From Leptospiraceae bacterium (lineage in GTDB: Bacteria; Spirochaetota; Leptospiria; Leptospirales; Leptonemataceae): a DNA stretch of 42,910 bases. Below are positions 18,310 to 26,862 of the stretch, piece after piece. The DNA lies in assembly GCA_020441005.1 (NCBI GenBank), contig JAGRNA010000072.1, forward strand, positions 1-42,910, given 5' to 3'. The notes below the pieces were generated by a model. It was not told the DNA's origin, searched no databases, and saw nothing but the letters and a program-made list of their open reading frames with translations. Every line of letters starts with the position of its first letter. Positions within the stretch are counted from its first letter, which is position 1. The translations under genes and the position numbers were made by a program.

Positions 18310-20328
18310 CTAGAGCATATCAACCGGATCAAAGTCAATTTCGAGTATCGATTTTGTTTTGGCCGTCTGACGGGCCAGGCCCTGGCGTAAAATGTGGCGA
18401 GCCAGGCTGATCTGGCTGGTCTTGATGATCAGGTGATAGCGGTATTGCTGGTGCAGTTTTTCGATCGGGGCCGAAACCGGTCCGAGTAGAGTGATTTGAC
18501 TTTGGCGTTCAGTCGGCAAATGTTGAACCAGGCTTTGCAGGGTATGGGCCAGATCCTCCGCGTCCTGCAGGGCCTGATCGGCCGATGGATGGCGGTACAG
18601 TAGTCGCAATAGCCGGCAAAATGGGGGCCATACGGCTTCGCGGCGCAACTGGATTTCCTGTTCATAAAAATGCTCATAATCCTGGCGGGCTGCCAGATTC
18701 AGGATGGGATCACTCGGGTTCTGGCACTCCATGATTACAGATCCGGCCATGGATCCGCGGCCGCTGCGACCGGCGACCTGGGTCAGCAGGCTAAAGCAGC
18801 GCTCCGTTGCGCGAAAATCAGGCACCCCCAGAGTCGCATCGGCCTGCAATACCCCGACCAGAGTGATTTCCGGAGCGTCCAGACCCTTGGCTATCATCTG
18901 GGTCCCAATCAGGACATCGAGGTCGCCGTTGATCAATCGATGGATGGCGTCATTCGTGTACCCTTTTTTGTGACTGACATCCGTATCCAGCCGCTCCAAA
19001 CGCAGGTCAGGATACAGATGTAACAGATATTCCTCGAGTTTTTGCGTTCCGCTGCCGAGCGACCGTAAGGGCTGACGACGCTCGCAGTGACAAACGCCCG
19101 TCCAGGCCCGACTATAGCCACAGTAGTGACAAACGAGCCGCTGGTTGCGATGCAAATTCAGACTTACCGCACAGTGGGGGCATTGCTCGATGGTTTCGCA
19201 AGTCTGGCAGACTACATATGGGTGATAACCGCGGCGGTTCAAGAGAATCAGACTTTGCTGGCCCTGGCGATAATTGTTTTCCAGCGCTCTTAGCAAGGCG
19301 GCGCCGATGGGGATGTCCATGTTGCGTTGCTGTTCGATCCGGACTGGAGCCAGTCGAGCACCGGTTGCGCGGTGCTGCAGTCGGTGGTAGTGCCAGTTGC
19401 TATGTTGAACGCTGGCCTCGGATGTTGCATGATAACGGCTTTCTATTCTAGGAGTGGCGCTGCCAAACACGATCGGTATCCGAAAATTACGGGCTCGCAA
19501 CCAGGCAATCTGGCGCCCGTCGTATCGAGGGGTGCTGTTTTCCTTGTAGGAGGTATCATGTTCTTCATCTACAATGATAATCCCCAATCGTTGTAAGGGC
19601 GCGAATACCGCCGAGCGGGTTCCGACGACAATACTGGCCTGGCCGGTCCGGACCCGCAAATAATTCAAAAATCGGTCCCTTTTTGCAAGGCCGGAGTGCA
19701 TCAAGGCTAGTCGATTATGAAAAACCTGTTGCAAGCGATCAATCAGCTGGACCGTCAAACTGATTTCCGGTACCAGATACAGAGCGGTGTGACCTTTTTG
19801 CAAGGCCCTGGCGATTGCATGGATATAGATTTCGGTCTTGCCAGAGCCGGTAATGCCATGCAATAAATGCTGCGCAAAGCCCTGTTCGCTGCCGGCCAGA
19901 TCGAGATGCCCGCGGATGGATTCAAAGGCTGCCGATTGTTGCGAATTCAGACGGTGATCAGGTCGCATAGCCGGTGGCGGGTCGCCGGTCACAGGCAGTG
20001 CCGCTTTCAACCAGGGGGCTGGCAACATCTTGAACAGCGCCTGCCCTGGCGCACATAGATAGCTCTCCGCCATCCAGTTGGCCAGTTCGATTTGTTCGCT
20101 GTTGACCAGCGGTGCGGCTGCGAAAAGCAGCCTTTCCAAATCCATTGTCGGGGTGGCCATCGCCTGCTGGTGCGTCCGCACAATGATCCCCCGCTCACTT
20201 TGGCCGCGCAATGGCAGCTGGACCAAATGGCCTTCCAGATTGCCGGGAGGCCAGTCTGCGGGGATCCGCCAGGTATAGCTGCCCTCAATCGGTCGATTCA
20301 GCAGCACTTCTGCGAAACGGTCAAACAT
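18310..20328 (-). CDS. priA: primosomal protein N' (replication restart helicase PriA)
   Basis: PriA reloads the replisome at repaired or stalled forks. The 672-residue protein has the N-terminal DNA-binding region (MFDRFAEVLLNRPIEGSYTW), Walker A GITGSGKT (158-165), DEEHD (254-258), the SATPRIES motif and GTQMIAKGLDAPEITLVGVL and QVAGRSGRG of the second helicase domain. The zinc domain keeps four cysteine pairs: C374/C377, C383/C386, C400/C403 and C413/C415. The last pair is C-x-C instead of the usual C-x2-C. The gene lies 18 bases after the UDG-like gene and probably belongs to a three-gene operon headed by a response regulator. RecBC in the same window completes a break-repair and restart theme. 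Confidence 0.95.
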   Translation of the reverse strand: MFDRFAEVLLNRPIEGSYTWRIPADWPPGNLEGHLVQLPLRGQSERGIIVRTHQQAMATPTMDLERLLFAAAPLVNSEQIELANWMAESYLCAPGQALFKMLPAPWLKAALPVTGDPPPAMRPDHRLNSQQSAAFESIRGHLDLAGSEQGFAQHLLHGITGSGKTEIYIHAIARALQKGHTALYLVPEISLTVQLIDRLQQVFHNRLALMHSGLAKRDRFLNYLRVRTGQASIVVGTRSAVFAPLQRLGIIIVDEEHDTSYKENSTPRYDGRQIAWLRARNFRIPIVFGSATPRIESRYHATSEASVQHSNWHYHRLQHRATGARLAPVRIEQQRNMDIPIGAALLRALENNYRQGQQSLILLNRRGYHPYVVCQTCETIEQCPHCAVSLNLHRNQRLVCHYCGYSRAWTGVCHCERRQPLRSLGSGTQKLEEYLLHLYPDLRLERLDTDVSHKKGYTNDAIHRLINGDLDVLIGTQMIAKGLDAPEITLVGVLQADATLGVPDFRATERCFSLLTQVAGRSGRGSMAGSVIMECQNPSDPILNLAARQDYEHFYEQEIQLRREAVWPPFCRLLRLLYRHPSADQALQDAEDLAHTLQSLVQHLPTERQSQITLLGPVSAPIEKLHQQYRYHLIIKTSQISLARHILRQGLARQTAKTKSILEIDFDPVDML

Positions 20329-20346
20329 CGGCCGGATACCAGTTCC

Positions 20347-21261
20347 TCAGAGCCAGCGCTGCAGGGCAGTTTGCAGGCTTTGCAGCATTTGCTTTTTGAT
20401 GCGGCTTTCCTGCGCTTTGAAATGATCGTACTCCTGGGTCTGTCCCTGTTGCCGGGCCAGTTTGCGTCGGGACTCCAGGGCGAGTACAGCAGAGGCTGAG
20501 CGCAGTACAAGGGCCGGGATGGGGGGCCGATTGGCAGAAACCGTCAGGGCAAACAATCCGGGCTGCTCGACCTGCTTTTGAGCCGTTTCCTTGCCTAGCA
20601 GCATGACAGCGGACGGCCCGCTCAGGATTACCAGTTCGATCGATCGGGTTTCAATTGTATGCTGTAAATGCTTGCCACAGTTGCGAGCCCGACGCTGCCA
20701 GTCTGCAGGGCTGCTGCGTTCCGGGTTGAAATGACAAGCGACAAATTCCTGGTAGTGCAAGGCGGTGGGACGCACCGCGAGGCTTTGTAGCATGCGTTCA
20801 AACAATTCGTCTTCAGCATCAGTCCCGATGCGATTCGTACGGCTCAAATCACGGCGCATTTCGTCCGCATAAAAGCTGCCAGCAAAGTAGACCACCAGGA
20901 CAGGAATGCTGCCAGCCTGATAGAATTGGCGGACGGGATACATCCTTTCCGGGCAATCCTGGCAAAGGGCATTTTGATTGAGTTTCCCGCCCGGTCCGGA
21001 CTGCCCGATCCGATTCAGATCCGCCCGGTCACCTCCGGCATGGAACGCCGCCGGTTGTTTGGGGTTGGTATGGGTAACCGGGATCCCGGCGGCCGGACCG
21101 GTCAACGCAGGCTCTATCGGCCAGTCCAATGGTCGCAGCCTGATTTCAGCCGGCGCAGTTTCAGCGCTGTAATGGGAAACAAGGGCACCTTCTGATGCTT
21201 GCAATATCCGGGTTAGATCGCCCAGCAGGCGTTCAAAGGAGGCGAGCGGAACGGTACTCAT
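20347..21261 (-). CDS. degenerate Fe-S uracil-DNA-glycosylase-like protein
   Basis: The 304-residue protein resembles family 4/5 uracil-DNA glycosylases from about residue 95 on. Four cysteines are placed like the [4Fe-4S] ligands: C100 and C103 (CQDC), C176 (FVACHFNPER, matching the NVVKCRPPNR segment) and C195 (RNCGKHL). VILSGPSAVMLLG matches the IVALG-x-A-x-x-LLG segment. The catalytic motifs are missing: the GEAPG loop reads FAGSFYADE, and the HPSYLLR-type loop reads ALVLRSASA, with no histidine. The N-terminal ~90 residues are low-similarity and proline-rich. It overlaps the regulator gene by four bases and precedes priA by 18. It is likely a non-catalytic Fe-S DNA-binding or structural relative, although a divergent enzyme cannot be excluded. 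Confidence 0.65.
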   Translation of the reverse strand: MSTVPLASFERLLGDLTRILQASEGALVSHYSAETAPAEIRLRPLDWPIEPALTGPAAGIPVTHTNPKQPAAFHAGGDRADLNRIGQSGPGGKLNQNALCQDCPERMYPVRQFYQAGSIPVLVVYFAGSFYADEMRRDLSRTNRIGTDAEDELFERMLQSLAVRPTALHYQEFVACHFNPERSSPADWQRRARNCGKHLQHTIETRSIELVILSGPSAVMLLGKETAQKQVEQPGLFALTVSANRPPIPALVLRSASAVLALESRRKLARQQGQTQEYDHFKAQESRIKKQMLQSLQTALQRWL

Positions 21262-22613
21262 AGTTGCTCCATCTCGATGCCGAGCTGTTTGATTTTACGG
21301 TGCAGGTTGGTTCGCTCAATACCCAGATGACGAGCGGTCTGGCTGACATTGGATTCGCATTGTTTCAAGGCCTGAATAATATACTCGCGCTCAAACTGCT
21401 CCCGCGCGGACTTCAAATCGACACCAGGGTCCAGCACGCTTTTGCTCATGCTCTGACCGACCTTTTGACCAATGTGCAGGCGCGCGGTTTCATGGTCCAC
21501 CTCCGTCTCGGTGCTGAGTACACACAGGCGTTCGACCACATTCTTCAGCTCTCGAATATTGCCAGGCCAGCTCCAGTTTTGCAGGAGTTCCATGGTCTTG
21601 TTGGTAAAGCGCTTGTTTTCCAGTTGATTCTCACGGATTGCCTCCCTGATAAAGTACTCCGCGATTAAAGGGATATCCTCCTGGCGTTCGCGCAGGGGGG
21701 GCATGTTGATGGGGATTACATTTAATCGATAGTATAAATCTTCGCGGAAGCGACCATCGGCGATGGCCTGTTCCGGATTAATATTTGTTGCGGCTATGAC
21801 GCGCACATCCACCTCGACGCTTTGACTGCCGCCGACCCGGTTGAATCTTTGCTCCTGTAGTACTCGTAGTACCTTGGCTTGCATCGCCAGCGACATATCG
21901 CAGATTTCATCGAGAAAGATCGTGCCCTTGTGCGCCTGTTCGAACCTTCCAATCCGGGTTTCATCGGCGCCGGTGAAAGATCCCTTTTCATGACCCAGCA
22001 ATTCGCTTTCTATCATTTCCTCGGGAATCGCCGCGCAATTGACCTCCACAAACGGAAATTCGCGCCGTCGGGAGTTACGGTAAATGGCATGCGCAACCAG
22101 TTCCTTACCCGTGCCGTTCTCGCCGTAGATAAAAACGCGGGCGTTGGTCCGGGCCGCTCTGGAAATTGACTGCTTGATATCCAGGATCGCTCTGGACTTG
22201 CCGATGATTTCGTCAAATTCCAATACCGCCTCGGCCTGCTGCGAGGCCAGCGGTGGTTGTATCCCGGGTACAAGACTTTGAATCCGTTGCAGCACAAGCT
22301 CCAGGCTGAGCGGTTTTTCCAGAAAATCCAGAGCACCCTTGCGAGTCGCCTGGACCGCTTGTTCAATGGTCGCATGGCCTGAAATCATGACAACCGGCAG
22401 GGCCGGATACAATTCGCGGATTTGATCCAGTACAATGAGTCCGTCCTCTTTACCCAACCACACATCCAGCAGCACCAGGTCCGGGCGCTCCTTTTCCAGC
22501 TGACGCAGCGCCGTGCGGCCGCTGGCAAAACAACGCGCAAAATAGTCTTCATCCTCAAGGACCGCTTGCAGAGTGGAGCGAATGCTTTTATCGTCATCTA
22601 TGATGTATATCAT
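21258..22613 (-). CDS. sigma-54-dependent response regulator, NtrC/NtrX-like
   Basis: This 451-residue regulator has a receiver domain (MIYIIDDDKS, phosphoacceptor D50 in LVLLDVWLG, K100). An AAA+ sigma-54-activating domain follows, with GENGTGKE around 164-171, GSFTGA at 211-216 (a common variant of GAFTGA), and GTIFLDEICDM as the Walker B region. A Fis-type helix-turn-helix lies at about 420-445 (SNVSQTARHLGIERTNLHRK). The SAREQFEREYII and ERTNLHRK segments recall NtrX. No histidine kinase gene is nearby, so it is an orphan regulator. It shares a four-base overlap with the UDG-like gene and heads the operon that contains priA. I found no sigma-54 promoter in the adjoining 127-base divergent gap. 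Confidence 0.92.
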   Translation of the reverse strand: MIYIIDDDKSIRSTLQAVLEDEDYFARCFASGRTALRQLEKERPDLVLLDVWLGKEDGLIVLDQIRELYPALPVVMISGHATIEQAVQATRKGALDFLEKPLSLELVLQRIQSLVPGIQPPLASQQAEAVLEFDEIIGKSRAILDIKQSISRAARTNARVFIYGENGTGKELVAHAIYRNSRRREFPFVEVNCAAIPEEMIESELLGHEKGSFTGADETRIGRFEQAHKGTIFLDEICDMSLAMQAKVLRVLQEQRFNRVGGSQSVEVDVRVIAATNINPEQAIADGRFREDLYYRLNVIPINMPPLRERQEDIPLIAEYFIREAIRENQLENKRFTNKTMELLQNWSWPGNIRELKNVVERLCVLSTETEVDHETARLHIGQKVGQSMSKSVLDPGVDLKSAREQFEREYIIQALKQCESNVSQTARHLGIERTNLHRKIKQLGIEMEQL

Positions 22614-22740
22614 GTTTATGGGGGCTGGTTCTGAGCGTTTCGAGTATGATCACCAGCCAGTGAGGCGGGCGCACAGACCCAACAGTACCAGGAGCTTTTG
22701 CATTGCCAAGTCAAAAGTGTTTCCCAATCTGGGGCCAGCA

Positions 22741-23817
22741 ATGAAAAAGGATCCTGTTTCTCTATTGTTATGGGCGGGGATGTGGATGGCATGCCTGTCC
22801 ACTTGCACTGCTGATCGGCCGACAGCCCTGCATATTACAGTCGATGCCGGTTCCTCCGGTACGCGGATTTGCGAGTGGTCCATTCAATTGCCGCAATCCA
22901 GCAACGAGACTTGCATGGCAAGGGACAATGGTCACCGTTGTCAGAAACTGGACCTTGCCCTTGCCCAGGCAACTCCGCAAACCATTCAGGACCTGGTCGC
23001 ACAATTAATACAGTTGCAGTCCCAAAGCATCCCGGAGGAGAACGTCGCGGTTCAAATTCTGGCTACTGGCGGTTTTCGCCAACTGGATCCCCAAACGCGC
23101 ACACGCCAAATACATCAAATTCAAACCCGCCTGCAGCAGGCTCATCCCGGATGGCGCATCCAGGTTATTTCTGGTCAAACGGAATCTCGACTTGCCTGGC
23201 AGGCAGTTCAGCGCGCAACCGGGATCGCGGGGCACGACCTGGTAATGCTGGAAAGCGGCGGTGCCAGTGTCCAGCTAGCCTGGCCGTCCCGACAGGGTCA
23301 ACTCGAGCTGGCCAGTTTTCCGGTCGGGATGAACCGGGTGCTGGAACTGCTGCGCAGCCAGGCGGGCGTTAGCGCGTGCTATGCAATGGATGCAAACCGC
23401 AATACCTGGGATTATGGGCAATGTCGAGCTTTGATCGAAAGGCAGTTACTGTCCGGACTGCAAAAAGATCCCGCGTTTGCGGCATGGCAGCAATGGCAGT
23501 CCGCAAGGGGCCAATCTGCCCCGCCAGTCCAGGCGATTGGAGCGGCCTGGCAGGCAGTCGGTCAATATATACAAAGCAAACAAATCACGTTGAATGATTT
23601 GGCCAGCCATGGGCGTTCCATTTGTGCCGCCGGTCCGGAAGCCTTGATGCAAAAGGGGATCGAGGCTCGTTATGCGCGTCGGGCCTGCTTGCTCTTGTCT
23701 TATACATCCGCTTTGATGAGTAGCTTCCAAATTGTCGCTGCCCGCATATCGGATCAAACGTGGGCTGCGGGTGCGGCGGTCGATCCGGAATACTTCCCGG
23801 ATTGTAAAACGCGTTAG
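22741..23817 (+). CDS. exported GDA1/CD39 (apyrase)-like nucleoside phosphatase
   Basis: The ATG at 22741 gives a 358-residue protein with a hydrophobic N-terminus and Cys at 18 and 22 (WMAC, LSTC), so it is a secreted or lipoprotein candidate. The actin-like ATPase-fold motifs match apyrase conserved regions: DAGSSGTR (35-42), ATGGFRQL (108-115), ISGQTESRLAW (about 143-153) and ESGGASVQLAW (171-181). The last usually starts with D, here E. Ppx/GppA exopolyphosphatases share the fold, but DAGSSGTR and GGASVQ fit GDA1/CD39 better. Apyrases hydrolyse extracellular nucleoside tri- and diphosphates, so it could salvage nucleotides or act on host ATP. It is divergent from the response regulator and 68 bases before glpD. 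Confidence 0.7.
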   Translation: MKKDPVSLLLWAGMWMACLSTCTADRPTALHITVDAGSSGTRICEWSIQLPQSSNETCMARDNGHRCQKLDLALAQATPQTIQDLVAQLIQLQSQSIPEENVAVQILATGGFRQLDPQTRTRQIHQIQTRLQQAHPGWRIQVISGQTESRLAWQAVQRATGIAGHDLVMLESGGASVQLAWPSRQGQLELASFPVGMNRVLELLRSQAGVSACYAMDANRNTWDYGQCRALIERQLLSGLQKDPAFAAWQQWQSARGQSAPPVQAIGAAWQAVGQYIQSKQITLNDLASHGRSICAAGPEALMQKGIEARYARRACLLLSYTSALMSSFQIVAARISDQTWAAGAAVDPEYFPDCKTR

Positions 23818-23885
23818 GGATTTGCGGCCTGACAGGCAAGAGCCGTTGACAATAGATGGCATTGTATTGATCTGGCAGGACTAGT

Positions 23886-25517
23886 ATGAAACTGCGCGAA
23901 AACAATCTGGCCAAGCTACAATCGGAAACCTTCGATGTCGCCATTATTGGCGGGGGCATTAACGGGGCGGTGAGCGCATCGGCCCTGAGCAGCATGGGTG
24001 CCCGGGTAGCGCTGGTTGATGCGGCCGACTTCGCCTCCTCGACCAGTCAGGAATCCTCGAATCTGGTTTGGGGCGGAATCAAGTATCTGGAGACAATGGA
24101 GCTGGGGCTGGTAAGCAAGTTGTGCAAGGCGCGCAATCATTTATTGAAGAGCTATCCGGCGAATATCCGCGAGATTCGCTTTTTTGTAAACCTGGACAAG
24201 GGCTTCCGTTTTGGACGGTTTTTTCTGTATCTGGGTGCCCTGTTCTACTGGCTCATTGGCAAGTTTTACACCAAAGCGCCGCGCATACTGTCAAGAAGTC
24301 AAATCAAGGCCGAAGAAGGCGCCGTCAGCATCGATCAAAGCCAGGGTGGCTTTGAATACTCCGACGCCTATTTAATTGATAATGATGCCCGTTTTGTCTT
24401 TCATTTTATTCGAGCCGCGATTGATCACGGCGCGATAGTGGCCAATTATGTCAAAGTCACCGGGGCAACCTTCACAAACGGTGAATGGCGCATCACCGCC
24501 CGGGATCAAATGCAGCCTCAAAGCGACGCGCAGGCTTTGGGTATTCGGGCCCGAATCCTGATCAATGCCAGCGGACCCTGGGCAGACGCGGTCAACCAGA
24601 TTACGTCCATCGAAACCAGGCATCATCACCTGTTTTCCAAGGGTGTGCATTTAATTGTAAACCGGGTAACTCCGGATAAACGAGTGCTGACTTTTTTTGC
24701 CGATGATGGGCGGCTCTTTTTTGTGATTCCCATGGGCAATAAAAGCTGTATCGGCACTACAGATACCAGGGTCGAGAATCTGCCTGCCCGGGTGGAGCCG
24801 GCTGATCGTCAATTCATTCTCGATAACATCAATAAGCGGCTCGATTTGGCCGTTCCGTTGCGCCTTGAGGATATTATTGCCGAGCGCTGCGGGGTGCGCC
24901 CGCTGGTTGTTTCTGCCCAGGCGGGCAAGGGTCGTAAAAAAGACACCGGCGACTGGACTGCCCTGTCACGCAAACATGCTATAGAGACACAGCTGGAGCG
25001 CAATCATATCAGCATCTTTGGCGGCAAACTGACCGACTGCTTGAATGTCGGCGAAGAGGTTGCCGATGCGGTCGCCCGCATGGGATTGGATTTGCCATGG
25101 CGCCGGATCCGATGGTATGGAGAGGCGCCGGCGGAAGTGCGTAATGAGTTTTTTCATCAGGCCCGATTGATGGAGCTGGATCAATTAACTGCGGCGGAGT
25201 CATCGGAGGTTATTAGCAAGCGACTCTGGCGCCGCTATGGACCGAGCGCGCTGGAATTGCTGGAGGACATCCGAACAGATCCGGAAATGGGCGAGGTGCT
25301 GATCAAAGGCACCGAGTATTTGCGCTGTGAGTTATACCATGCCGCCCGACGTGAAATGGTGACTTGCCTGGCGGACTTTCTCCGGAGACGTTCCAAAATC
25401 GCACTGATCGAAAGGACAGCGACGATTGCAAGCGCTCCTGGTCTGAAAGAAGCTTGCCACATATTATTCGGTGATCTGGCTGAACAGAAATTGAAAGAAT
25501 ACTTTGACAATCATTAA
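23886..25517 (+). CDS. glpD: aerobic glycerol-3-phosphate dehydrogenase (FAD)
   Basis: GlpD oxidises sn-glycerol 3-phosphate to dihydroxyacetone phosphate and passes electrons to quinones at the inner membrane. The 543-residue protein has the FAD-binding VAIIGGGINGA (residues 18-28), the SSNLVWGGIKYLE segment, GIRARILINASGPWAD and IGTTDTR. The GGKLTDCLNVGEEVADAV region and a C-terminal helical domain follow. These together are diagnostic. It lies 44 bases before the acyltransferase. Together they could route glycerophosphate either to central carbon metabolism or to lipid synthesis. A TTGACA at 23846-23851 in the upstream gap lacks a good -10 partner. Confidence 0.93.
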   Translation: MKLRENNLAKLQSETFDVAIIGGGINGAVSASALSSMGARVALVDAADFASSTSQESSNLVWGGIKYLETMELGLVSKLCKARNHLLKSYPANIREIRFFVNLDKGFRFGRFFLYLGALFYWLIGKFYTKAPRILSRSQIKAEEGAVSIDQSQGGFEYSDAYLIDNDARFVFHFIRAAIDHGAIVANYVKVTGATFTNGEWRITARDQMQPQSDAQALGIRARILINASGPWADAVNQITSIETRHHHLFSKGVHLIVNRVTPDKRVLTFFADDGRLFFVIPMGNKSCIGTTDTRVENLPARVEPADRQFILDNINKRLDLAVPLRLEDIIAERCGVRPLVVSAQAGKGRKKDTGDWTALSRKHAIETQLERNHISIFGGKLTDCLNVGEEVADAVARMGLDLPWRRIRWYGEAPAEVRNEFFHQARLMELDQLTAAESSEVISKRLWRRYGPSALELLEDIRTDPEMGEVLIKGTEYLRCELYHAARREMVTCLADFLRRRSKIALIERTATIASAPGLKEACHILFGDLAEQKLKEYFDNH

Positions 25518-25561
25518 GTTGATTGTATCCAGGTTACGTTTTTTTCAGGAAATCAATATTT

Positions 25562-26842
25562 ATGAAATCTTTTGTCGCACCGGAATTTAATTTAGGCAGT
25601 GCCTGGTTCGCTGACGCTGCCCTGCCCCTGACACTCAAGTTATATCAAAACATCGAGGACGTCATTATTCAACCGCAAGATAAAAAAATGCTGCGCGAGT
25701 ACCGTAAGCAACGTTTACTGTTTTTTACCAATCATCCCAGCCAGGCGGAGCCCCTGATTGCCTATCATGTTTCAAAAATCATGGGCAGTCGATTCAATTA
25801 CATGGCCACCCGCCGGGCCTTTGATTTTGTATTTGGACTGGTGGGCAAGCTTTTTCAGAGTGTCGGGGTCTATTCCATTTTGCCTGGTCTGGCTGATCGA
25901 GAGTCCATGAAGATGACCCGCCAGATATTATCGCAACCACATGGCAAGTTGGTGATCTTTCCGGAAGGAGAACCGATGTGTGGTGAAAATGACAGTCTGA
26001 TGCCCTTCCAGTCCGGCATCTTGAAGCTCGGATTTGCTGCTTTGCAAGATGCGCGTAAAAAAGATCCAGCAGCGGACCTGATCATATTGCCCGGCTTTAT
26101 CCGCTATGTCATCAAGTCATCCCGCGAGGAAGTTATGGAAAACCTGACCCACTCGATTCGGCGAATAGAGCGTAAACTGGGAGCCTCTCCCGGAGCACGG
26201 AATCTCTTGCGCCAGTTTCTCATGGTCGGCAGATTGCTATTGGAGCAAGCGGAAGAGCGTTATGATCTGGACTGTCCTTCTGATAAAGTAGCCGATTTTG
26301 ACTTTCGGATTGGCCGGCTGCGCCACCGGATTCTTGATAATGTTTGGCGTAAACTAGAGACAGCAAATTATGACAAGGATGCGGATGCGATTAACAAGCT
26401 GCGATTATTATCGGCTCATATTGAAAGTCTGCAGGTTGGTGTGCATGCGCCCGGCTTTCGGCGCGTACCCCTGGATGTAATGCAATGGGCGGAAAAAGAA
26501 CTGGTTACGGCTTATGACTTCATTACGATCAGACGTGATTATCTGGTTTCCCGGCCCACACCCGAGCGCTTCTATGAATGGCTGGCCCGATTTGAATCGA
26601 TTGTGCTGGGCAAAACTCCTCGAGCGCTTGGCGGTGAACCCTCCCCCTTGCCGCGCAAGGCCTATGTTTTTTTTAGCGCAGCGGTGCATCTGGGCCCTTA
26701 TCTGGCGGAGTACAAGCAAAACAAGCAACAGCTTACAGATCGCCTGATGGAAAAAATTCGGCAGGATATGCAACACAATTTGGACAGTACTTTAGAGTTG
26801 ACGTATAACCTCGTTCCAGCCGGGGATATCGGAGACACCTGA
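25562..26842 (+). CDS. PlsC-like acyltransferase with HX4E motif
   Basis: The ATG at 25562 (MKSFVAPEFN) gives 426 residues and has AGGA upstream. The longer frame from TTG 25523 looks less likely. The acyltransferase motifs are TNHPSQAEP (H58, E63), where the usual HX4D is HX4E, then an RRAFDFVFGLVGKLFQSVGVY stretch matching motif II, and VIFPEGEP around residue 138 for motif III. The C-terminal ~250 residues are helical and not part of the core domain. It is likely a glycerolipid or lysophospholipid acyltransferase at the inner membrane, or a related enzyme acting on another acyl acceptor. It is directly downstream of glpD and 20 bases before the aminotransferase, consistent with one transcript. 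Confidence 0.75.
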   Translation: MKSFVAPEFNLGSAWFADAALPLTLKLYQNIEDVIIQPQDKKMLREYRKQRLLFFTNHPSQAEPLIAYHVSKIMGSRFNYMATRRAFDFVFGLVGKLFQSVGVYSILPGLADRESMKMTRQILSQPHGKLVIFPEGEPMCGENDSLMPFQSGILKLGFAALQDARKKDPAADLIILPGFIRYVIKSSREEVMENLTHSIRRIERKLGASPGARNLLRQFLMVGRLLLEQAEERYDLDCPSDKVADFDFRIGRLRHRILDNVWRKLETANYDKDADAINKLRLLSAHIESLQVGVHAPGFRRVPLDVMQWAEKELVTAYDFITIRRDYLVSRPTPERFYEWLARFESIVLGKTPRALGGEPSPLPRKAYVFFSAAVHLGPYLAEYKQNKQQLTDRLMEKIRQDMQHNLDSTLELTYNLVPAGDIGDT

Positions 26843-26862
26843 AAAAGACTGTCAGGAACTAT

